Assembly: GCA_902761035.1 (NCBI GenBank)
Contig: CACWIW010000001.1
Span: 33,226-97,225, forward strand
Direction: 5' to 3'
DNA length: 64,000 bases
From: an uncultured bacterium
Lineage (GTDB): Bacteria; Verrucomicrobiota; Kiritimatiellia; RFP12; UBA1067
How positions within the stretch are numbered: position 1 is the stretch's first letter; each line of letters opens with the position of its first letter. A program made the position numbers and the translations under genes. This document shows positions 58,462 through 64,000 of this stretch, one piece after another. Under the pieces are notes generated by a model that saw only the letters and a list, made by a program, of their open reading frames with translations, was not told the DNA's origin and ran no database searches.

Positions 58462-59136
58462 TCACCAATAAGACATAGGTACCCAGACGACATCTCCCGC
58501 CTTGAGGAGCATGTCCTTGTCGGGTCGGCCGTCTTCGCCTATCTCAACCAAGTCGACCCTTGTCTTCGTCTGCTTGCCATCTTTGTCGCAACGCGTCACC
58601 TGCACGCGCCGCTTGTTTGCAATCGCATTCACCCCGCCAGCCATCTGCAGCGCCTTCGTGAGGCGCAAGTCCATCGTCGGGGGCACATCCACCGGCCCCG
58701 GCCGCCCCACCTCGCCTAAAACCGTAACGGTCCCGTAAGGGGAAACTCCCTGCCCTGGCACGAAGTTAACCGTGACGCTTGGCTTGCGGTAATACTTTTT
58801 ATAAGCTGCCTCAAGCTTCCTCTGCAACCCGACCAAAGTCATGTTATCGCACTTGACCTGACCGATAAGCGCCATCGAAATGTTTCCATCCGCATCGACA
58901 AAATACTGCTTGTGCGATGAATTCTCCGCTCCAACGGCCGTCACGGAAATACTCAAAGCCACTCCGGGACGCACCTTCGGGCCGTCAACATACGTTGCCA
59001 GAACATTTGGATCCACATTTCTGTCCTTGGGATCCAGCCAGCCGTCAATGGTATCAACAATAATACACCCGCCCAACCCGACGGACATAAGCCCGCAGGC
59101 AAGGATATACGGCAATCTTTTCAATTTAGTCTTCAT
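58462..59136 (-). CDS. Wza-like polysaccharide export lipoprotein (SLBB)
   Basis: Lipobox VGLGGC in the signal peptide (ATG 59136), then the Poly_export domain (RPGVALSISVTAVG ... GNISMALIGQVKCDNMTLVG), KKYYRKPSVTVNFV and an SLBB-like domain (GTVTVLGEVGRPGPVDVPPT) ending GDVVWVPMSYW. Forms the outer-membrane exit pore. 224 aa. First gene of the EPS operon. Confidence 0.88.
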   Translation of the reverse strand: MKTKLKRLPYILACGLMSVGLGGCIIVDTIDGWLDPKDRNVDPNVLATYVDGPKVRPGVALSISVTAVGAENSSHKQYFVDADGNISMALIGQVKCDNMTLVGLQRKLEAAYKKYYRKPSVTVNFVPGQGVSPYGTVTVLGEVGRPGPVDVPPTMDLRLTKALQMAGGVNAIANKRRVQVTRCDKDGKQTKTRVDLVEIGEDGRPDKDMLLKAGDVVWVPMSYW

Positions 59137-59213
59137 TCTGCTATGACCCAAAGAGAACCCAGTTCTCCGTGAACGCCCTTATCATACGCTTTTTCTTTGC
59201 GGAAATCAACTGG

Positions 59214-59254
59214 AAAAATCGGTACGGCGAAAAAAATTTCGCCGCCCGATTTTC
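59214..59254 (-). terminator. Terminator after rplI
   Basis: Minus strand AAAATCGG ... GGCGAAA, seven T, then TCGCC ... CCGATTTTT: a long hairpin after the ribosomal operon. Confidence 0.65.
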
Positions 59255-59266
59255 CATGCCGCAAGG

Positions 59267-59728
59267 TCATGCCTGCGCGGCCTCCTCGACGATCTTCACC
59301 GAGAACGGTGCCTTCACGCCCTCGCCGAGGTCCAGCGTGGCCTTGTACTCGCCCACTTCCCTGAGGTGATCAGGGAGGTCCAGCTGCGAACGCTCGAGCT
59401 TCACGCCGCGGTCTGCTTCGATCGCCGCGAGGAGGTCTGTCGCGCTCACGCTGCCATAGAGCTTCGTGCCGTCCACCGTGCGGGCGTTGACCGTAACGGT
59501 CAGGCCTGCAAGCTTGTCCGCCACCGCCTGCGCCGCCTTCTTCGCCTCGGCACGCGCCTTCGCGCGCGCCTCTTCGAGCTTGGCGAGCTTGCGCTTCGCG
59601 GCTTCGGTCACCGGTGCCGCGAGGCCCTGGGGGATGAGCATGTTGCGTGCGTAACCTGGAGCGACCTTGACAATCGCGCCAGCCTTGCCGAGTTTCTTGA
59701 CATCGGACATCAGCATCACTTCAACCAT
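59267..59728 (-). CDS. rplI: 50S ribosomal protein bL9
   Basis: VEVMLMSDVKKLGKAGAIVK and GYARNMLIPQGLAAPVT are the N-terminal rRNA-binding domain; a long central helix (Ala/Lys/Glu) and the C-terminal domain (TKLYGSVSATDLLAAIEA) follow. 153 aa. Last gene of the rplY-rpsF-ssb-rpsR-rplI operon. Confidence 0.96.
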   Translation of the reverse strand: MVEVMLMSDVKKLGKAGAIVKVAPGYARNMLIPQGLAAPVTEAAKRKLAKLEEARAKARAEAKKAAQAVADKLAGLTVTVNARTVDGTKLYGSVSATDLLAAIEADRGVKLERSQLDLPDHLREVGEYKATLDLGEGVKAPFSVKIVEEAAQA

Positions 59729-59744
59729 GGTAGGCGCTCCTTTC

Positions 59745-59987
59745 TTAGGCCATCAGGCCCATGTTGCGCGCGCGGCGCACGCCCTTCTTGATCTGGCGCT
59801 GCTGCATCGCGGTGACGCCCGTCACGCGGGCGGGGATGATCTTGCCGTATTCGGTCACGTAACGCTTGAGAACCTCGATGTCGTTGAGGTCGATCTTGTC
59901 GTTCGCTGGAATGGCGGGACGGCGGCGGGAAGTGAACTCCCCGCGGTCTTCGCGGTCACCGCGCTCGTGTTTCTTCTGGTAGGCCAT
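59745..59987 (-). CDS. rpsR: 30S ribosomal protein bS18
   Basis: LNDIEVLKRYVTEYGKIIPA and RVTGVTAMQQRQIKKGVRRA are diagnostic. 80 aa; an Arg/Asp-rich N-terminal tail. Between ssb and rplI. Confidence 0.96.
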   Translation of the reverse strand: MAYQKKHERGDREDRGEFTSRRRPAIPANDKIDLNDIEVLKRYVTEYGKIIPARVTGVTAMQQRQIKKGVRRARNMGLMA

Positions 59988-60026
59988 TGTTTCTGTTCCT
60001 TCAATTGTTTGTTTGCCGAGGTGGAA

Positions 60027-60476
60027 TTAGTAAGGCATCGATCCGTCATCGTCGTAGCCGTCCATGTCGCCCGCCTGCGGGACAACCGGCGGGGGCTGGT
60101 TGTTCGGCACGATAGGCTCGCCCGTGAGACGGCTCTGGTTTGGAGCCGGCAGGGGCATGAACTTCACGGTCATCGCGCGGATCTTCAGCTTCTGGTGCTT
60201 CTGCCCGTCCCTTTCCCAGGAATCCATCTGGAGACGCCCCTCCACGAGGACCGAACGGCCCTTGCGGAGATACTGGCCGCACAACTCGGCAAGCTTCTCC
60301 CATGCGTCGACTTCGACGAACGTGGGAATGTCCACCATGTTGCCGTTACGGTCCCGGCGCCGCTCGTTGAGCGCCAGGGCGAAGCGGCACACCTTCACGG
60401 CGTTTGCGCCCACCTGGCGGACTTCGGGGTCACGCGTCAGGTTCCCCATCACGATCACTTTGTTGAAAGACGGCAT
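60027..60476 (-). CDS. ssb: Single-stranded DNA-binding protein
   Basis: OB fold: FNKVIVMGNLTRDPEVR, VDAWEKLAELCGQYLRKGRS, LVEGRLQMDSWERDG. The flexible tail ends DGYDDDGSMPY; the usual DDDIPF-like tip is present in a variant form (GSMPY). 149 aa. In the rpsF-rpsR operon as usual. Confidence 0.95.
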   Translation of the reverse strand: MPSFNKVIVMGNLTRDPEVRQVGANAVKVCRFALALNERRRDRNGNMVDIPTFVEVDAWEKLAELCGQYLRKGRSVLVEGRLQMDSWERDGQKHQKLKIRAMTVKFMPLPAPNQSRLTGEPIVPNNQPPPVVPQAGDMDGYDDDGSMPY

Positions 60477-60494
60477 CGTTCCACCTCGTCTTCG

Positions 60495-60884
60495 TTACTC
60501 GGCCGCAGCGGCCTCCGCCGCCTCGGCTTCCTTCTGGGCTCTCTCCGCCTCACGCTGCGCGGCGGCCTCGCGCTGCGCGGCGAGCAACGCCTCGCGGCGG
60601 TCGTCCACGGCGAGGATCTGCACGCGGAAGACCTCTTCCACGAGACGGTAGCGGTTCACGAGCTCGCGCACGTTCGCGGGATCGAGCTCAAAGCGCACCT
60701 GAACGTACACGCCGCTCTCGCGCTTGCGCATCGGACGCGCAAACGCGCGCTTGCCCAAAACCTCCTGCGAGAGGATGTTGCCGCCCAGACGCGTCACCTC
60801 GGCGACCGCCTTCGCGATCTGGCCTTCGAGCACGTCGTCCTTCGCCTGGCCTGCGAAGATGTAGAGACCATCGTACTTCTTCAT
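60495..60884 (-). CDS. rpsF: 30S ribosomal protein bS6
   Basis: MKKYDGLYIFAGQAKDDVLE, GKRAFARPMRKRESGVYVQV and the RLVEEVFRVQIL strand match bS6. C-terminal Ala/Glu-rich extension (AAQREAERAQKEAEAAEA). 129 aa. Confidence 0.92.
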   Translation of the reverse strand: MKKYDGLYIFAGQAKDDVLEGQIAKAVAEVTRLGGNILSQEVLGKRAFARPMRKRESGVYVQVRFELDPANVRELVNRYRLVEEVFRVQILAVDDRREALLAAQREAAAQREAERAQKEAEAAEAAAAE

Positions 60885-60904
60885 AATGTCGGTTCCTTCC
60901 CAGA

Positions 60905-61570
60905 TTACTTCTTCTCTTCCTTCTTGCCACCAGCGGCTTCTTCCTTGCCCTTCTTGATGACTTCAGGGTTCGCCTCCGCCGCAGGCGCGCCAGGCGCCGC
61001 CGCATCCGCGCCCTCCGGCGCCTTCACCACCGCCACGGCGTACTCGCCGCGCGTCACCAGGGAGAACTTGTCGCCAAGCTGGAGATCCTTCACGAACAGC
61101 GTCTGGTCAAGCCCGAGGCTCGAGACGTCAACGGTGAATTTCTCGGCGATGTCCTCGGGCAGGCATTCCACCTCGACCGAGCGCAGCACCTGCTCCAGCA
61201 CGCCGCCGCCGAGCTTCACGCCCACGGCCTCACCCGTAAGGGAAATCGGCACGACAACGCGCACCTTCTGCGTCAGCGACACCTCGCTGAAGTCCACGTG
61301 GATGGGCGTGCCCTTCACCACGTCGTTCTGCATTTCGCGCATGAGCGCCGGCATTTCCTTGCCGCCCATGTCCAGGGTGACGAGAAGCTGCTTGCTCGCA
61401 TGGCCGCGGAGCCCAAGCAGGAGCTCGTGCTCGTCGAGCTTCACCAGCAGCGTGCCGCCCTTGTTCATTCGCATCACCGCAGCGGGGATCTTGCCCGCCC
61501 GGCGAAGGCGGCGGACAGCTGCGGACCCTTGTTCCACGCGCTCCTCCGCCTTGATCTTGATCTTGTCCAT
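60905..61570 (-). CDS. rplY: 50S ribosomal protein bL25/CTC form
   Basis: KIKAEERVEQGSAAVRRLRR and GKIPAAV match the N-terminus of bL25; the long form with the TL5/CTC domain (LVVPISLTGEAVGVKLGGGV-like) and an Ala/Glu/Lys tail. 221 aa. First gene of the ribosomal operon. Confidence 0.9.
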   Translation of the reverse strand: MDKIKIKAEERVEQGSAAVRRLRRAGKIPAAVMRMNKGGTLLVKLDEHELLLGLRGHASKQLLVTLDMGGKEMPALMREMQNDVVKGTPIHVDFSEVSLTQKVRVVVPISLTGEAVGVKLGGGVLEQVLRSVEVECLPEDIAEKFTVDVSSLGLDQTLFVKDLQLGDKFSLVTRGEYAVAVVKAPEGADAAAPGAPAAEANPEVIKKGKEEAAGGKKEEKK

Positions 61571-61666
61571 TGTCGTTCCTTAAGCGACTCCGCCTGCTCT
61601 CGCGCCTCCACGAAACCGAGCCACTGCGGCCCGTCCGCGGCGCTACCCTCGGCGGTTTGACGGATA

Positions 61667-61695
61667 AGTATATCAAAAACGGCGGTGGAGGTCAA
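61667..61695 (-). promoter_or_regulatory. Promoter of the rplY-rplI operon
   Basis: -35 TTGACC (61690-61695), 17-bp spacer ending TGA, -10 TATACT (61667-61672), about 97 nt before ATG 61570. Divergent from the leaderless promoter at 61741. Confidence 0.75.
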
Positions 61696-61737
61696 TACGG
61701 GCAAGAAACCGAATTCGAGCCGCATCAGGCGGAATTA

Positions 61738-61746
61738 TGCTATACT
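61738..61746 (+). promoter_or_regulatory. Leaderless promoter of the IMPase-like gene
   Basis: TGCTATACT (hexamer 61741-61746), 6 nt before ATG 61753. Confidence 0.65.
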
Positions 61747-61752
61747 GTCGCC

Positions 61753-62517
61753 ATGGCAGAAATGAAAACAGAAATCGAATCAATCCGCGATCTCGTCCGC
61801 GCTTGCGGCATGTTCATCAAGGACGCCGACCGGAGCCACCTCCGCGTAGACGCCAAGAGCGGCCGCGCGGACCTCGTCACGCAATACGACAAGCAAGTGC
61901 AGGAACGCCTGCGCGCGGGCCTCCTGGAAATCATGTCCGACGCGCATTTCGTCGGGGAGGAGGGCACGACGCAGGCGTTCGCCCCCGTCGGGAAGTTCTT
62001 CATCGTGGACCCCATCGACGGCACTACGAACTTCGTCAAGGGCTACAACTTCAGCAGCATCTCCGTCGCCCTCGTCGTCGACAACGCCGCGGAGCTCGGC
62101 GTCGTCTACAATCCATACGCGGACGAGATGTTCTGGGCGCAGCGCGGACAAGGCGCATTCTACAACGGAAAGCCCCTGCACGTTTCAAACGAACCGCTCG
62201 AAAACGGCATCGTTGTGTTCGGGACGGCCCCCTACCACGAGGAACTCAGCGAGAGGACGTTCCAGCTCGCCTACGACTATTTCAAGAAGGCCCTCGACAT
62301 CCGGCGCAGCGGCTCAGCGGCGCTCGACCTCTGCACGGTCGCCGCCGGGCGCGCGGAACTGTTCTTCGAGCTGTTCCTCTCGCCGTGGGACTTCGCGGCA
62401 GGCGCGCTGATCGTCACCGAGGCCGGCGGACTCGTCACCGACTGCGACGGCCGTCCCCTTGCCTACGACCACCCCTGTTCAGTCATGGCCCGAAACCAAC
62501 TGGCCGTTCCGCTTTGA
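61753..62517 (+). CDS. Inositol monophosphatase family protein
   Basis: Mg-dependent sugar/inositol or PAP phosphatase. VGEEGT (about 68-73), DPIDGTTNFVKGY (about 90-102) and SPWDFAAGALIVTEAGG (about 216-232) are the three metal/phosphate motifs. 254 aa; no signal peptide. Start ATG 61753 rather than the upstream open frame, because of the leaderless -10. Confidence 0.93.
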   Translation: MAEMKTEIESIRDLVRACGMFIKDADRSHLRVDAKSGRADLVTQYDKQVQERLRAGLLEIMSDAHFVGEEGTTQAFAPVGKFFIVDPIDGTTNFVKGYNFSSISVALVVDNAAELGVVYNPYADEMFWAQRGQGAFYNGKPLHVSNEPLENGIVVFGTAPYHEELSERTFQLAYDYFKKALDIRRSGSAALDLCTVAAGRAELFFELFLSPWDFAAGALIVTEAGGLVTDCDGRPLAYDHPCSVMARNQLAVPL

Positions 62518-62578
62518 GAATCTGCCCCTCTCGTCCCGTCCGTCCCGTCCGTCCCGTCTGTCCCGTCCGTCCCGTCCA

Positions 62579-63772
62579 CTAGTGGGCGGAAACGCCAACC
62601 ACGACCTTGATGAAAGCCCCGATAGCGGATGGCACCGTAATCGTCGCGGTTTTCCCGTCACCGGAGAAGGTCGTGCCCTGCACAGCCCTCTCGACGAGGT
62701 TCGTCACCGTGTCGCCCGCCGTGACATAAAATATGCCGTTGGCCTTTGAAAGGTCAACGCCGTCGCCGCCCGCCTCTGCCGCGACCCGCACCCGCGCGCC
62801 GCCTTCCACAACCTCGACATCGACGATCCGCAGTTCCACCGGCGTCGCGGTCTGCGCGACGTTCAGGAGAAACGCCGCCTCGTGCTCGCCGGTGGTGTCG
62901 GGACCGTATGTCGCTGCCCAGACGTTGTATTTAGCCTTCATCTGGTCGTCCGCCCTTTCCAGATACGCAGGCACCGCCACGAGCTCGGGGCCGGCGATGA
63001 AATCCTTGTTGCTGTCATCCTCGTTGCTGTAGGAGAAGGAAATGGTGCCATGCACCTTGTCGTAGAGCCCGGCGCGACGCCCCTTCTTGCATGGCAGATA
63101 GTGGCGGATGAGGTCGAGCTCGCCGCTCTCGAGGTTGTTCTTCCAGATCTTCAGCTCATACAGCTTGCCCTGGCTGTACCACTTGGGAACTCCACTTAAG
63201 TTGCAGGCAAACACGAAAAGATTGAGATTGAGGTTGACGACACCGTTCGTCTTGAACGTCTCCAGGTCTTCTTCGCTGAACGTCTTCACCCCGTTCTGGT
63301 AAAGCTCGAGCGAATCGGGGGCGGTCATGTCGGTGATGATTTCGCAACGCTGCCCGCCGACGAACGGGGACGAACCAGCAGGGTTTCTGCGCTGCTTGAC
63401 ACCGTAGCCGAAGAGCGGCTTGCCGCCTCCGCCGTACAGGTGGCACATCAGGAAACGCGTGCGCTTGTTCGAGTCGGTGTTGTTGATTGTGGCGTCGAGG
63501 AGCGACCAGTCTTTACCGCTTATGTCCCCGCTTGCCCACGCAAAGTCGATCTGCGCCTTAAGTCCGGTCTCGGCGTTTACGTCCGTGTCGATATACTGCG
63601 AGCCCGTCGCCTCGATGTATTCGAGGAACGCATCCGGCTCCTCCGTGACGGTCTCGCCCCTCGCGCAGATGCAAGCGCACAGCAGGACCGCCATGACGAC
63701 CATGCGCCCTGCGCCATCGTGAGCCCCGGGCTTGAACAAGCCCGAACCGAAATGTCGGTATTTTGTTGCCAT
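62579..63772 (-). CDS. Exported LamG/concanavalin-like protein
   Basis: Signal peptide (MVVMAVLLCACICARGE after the basic start) and DAFLEYIEATGSQYIDTDVN, the opening of a jellyroll domain very common in Kiritimatiellota-type genomes, with LYELKIWKNNLESGELDLIR later in the fold. The C-terminal region (about 270-395) is a beta domain (VDVEVVEGGARVRVAAEAGG). Start ATG 63772 after GCAAGGAAAATAAT, and TGGTATAAT 20 nt upstream. Role unknown, perhaps glycan binding. Confidence 0.8.
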   Translation of the reverse strand: MATKYRHFGSGLFKPGAHDGAGRMVVMAVLLCACICARGETVTEEPDAFLEYIEATGSQYIDTDVNAETGLKAQIDFAWASGDISGKDWSLLDATINNTDSNKRTRFLMCHLYGGGGKPLFGYGVKQRRNPAGSSPFVGGQRCEIITDMTAPDSLELYQNGVKTFSEEDLETFKTNGVVNLNLNLFVFACNLSGVPKWYSQGKLYELKIWKNNLESGELDLIRHYLPCKKGRRAGLYDKVHGTISFSYSNEDDSNKDFIAGPELVAVPAYLERADDQMKAKYNVWAATYGPDTTGEHEAAFLLNVAQTATPVELRIVDVEVVEGGARVRVAAEAGGDGVDLSKANGIFYVTAGDTVTNLVERAVQGTTFSGDGKTATITVPSAIGAFIKVVVGVSAH

Positions 63773-63823
63773 ATTATTTTCCTTGCGCCGCATATTATAC
63801 CAAATGCCGGCCGCCCCAGCTAA

Positions 63824-63852
63824 AACAAACCCCCGCGCCGAGGGGCGCGAGG
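63824..63852 (-). terminator. Hairpin between the window-end DNA and the LamG gene
   Basis: AACCC ... CGCGCC gagg GGCGCG ... GGGTT, followed on the minus strand by TGTTTTAG. Suggests a minus-strand gene ends at 63864. Confidence 0.55.
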
Positions 63853-63863
63853 GTTGTGCCGAT

Positions 63864-64000
63864 TCAAAAAAACTTCACGACCGTCGGCTGGGCGACCACC
63901 ACGGGGTCGGGGGCGACGACGTCATGCGCGAGCGCGACCGTCGCCGCCGTCAGGCCCACGCAAGGCTACTGGATCGACACGGGCCAGCTGCCGACGTTCT
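63864..64000 (-). other. Possible 3' end of a gene running in from the right edge
   Basis: The minus frame reads NVGSWPVSIQ, TAG at 63966-63968, then in the same frame VGLTAATVALAHDVVAPDPV ... KFF and TGA at 63864. The plus strand is also open here (NFTTVGWATTTGSG). The strand and gene cannot be settled from this fragment. Confidence 0.2.

Overview
The window looks like the chromosome of a PVC-superphylum bacterium, most likely Kiritimatiellota or Lentisphaerota. This is inferred from the gene content: a PEP-CTERM sorted protein, an exported LamG-like protein containing EYIEATGSQYIDT, a BspA-like repeat on a Ser/Thr kinase, a RAYT/REP system, and many short dispersed GC-rich repeats. No rRNA or tRNA gene was seen. 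Most promoters that can be read have an extended -10 (TGnTAnnnT), and the stronger ones have TTGCGC or a near match 17 bp upstream.

Region 1 (1-18.9 kb) is an accessory island lying between two tyrosine recombinases (1-1730, cut by the window edge, and 17970-18884). It holds orphan conflict or toxin-like genes (two NYN nucleases, two DUF3800 proteins, Fic, a PIN/Xre-ImmA pair, a hydrolase with a papain-like partner, a PEP-CTERM protein), each separated by repeats. Seven copies of one promoter type recur here, all reading leftward. Each is followed by a stem-loop, often with a T-run, just before the Shine-Dalgarno of a gene or of a tiny remnant ORF. One NYN gene and one DUF3800 gene carry single-base frameshifts. 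A 22-bp x 7 iteron-like array lies at 6298-6451. The right end (14.4-18.9 kb) has an HTH protein, a sigma-like protein, an HU/DUF4469 protein, a PKD-LRR protein and the second recombinase.

Region 2 (18.9-26.7 kb) carries Memo-AMMECR1, maf, a BioH-like esterase, a small operon (acidic glycine-zipper protein plus LRAT-like protein), a sigma-54 activator, two small genes and a RAYT transposase. Three sigma-54 (-24/-12) promoters with palindromic ACTGGTCA-type sites lie near the activator gene and before the SEDS-like gene at 32.8 kb, suggesting a local regulon.

Region 3 (26.7-44.2 kb) is the most unusual part. Two tight leftward operons each begin with a near-identical 69-aa four-cysteine protein behind near-identical promoters. 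Operon A (32561 to 26754) encodes the small protein, a TerB-like protein, a dynamin-like GTPase, a membrane/coiled-coil protein and two more large dynamin-like GTPases. Operon B (44227 to 34358) encodes the small protein, a HerA-like ATPase, an amphipathic-helix protein, an unknown protein, a zinc-ribbon dynamin-like GTPase, an LpxD-like acyltransferase, a coiled-coil protein beginning MGGCCEGDCC, a 63-aa protein and a radical SAM/SPASM maturase. I know of no described system with this combination. A membrane-remodelling, conflict or stress role is an inference.

Region 4 (44.4-64 kb) is mostly core: an ECF sigma with a Ser/Thr kinase, a DUF5009-type membrane acyltransferase, polA (with an apparent ~50-nt deletion and frameshift), aroA, an exopolysaccharide operon (Wza-like lipoprotein, exported protein, outer-membrane barrel, polymerase/ligase, BY-kinase), the rplY-rpsF-ssb-rpsR-rplI operon, an inositol-monophosphatase-family protein and an exported LamG-like protein. 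Six genes in the window appear to be leaderless, with the -10 hexamer 6-7 nt from the ATG.
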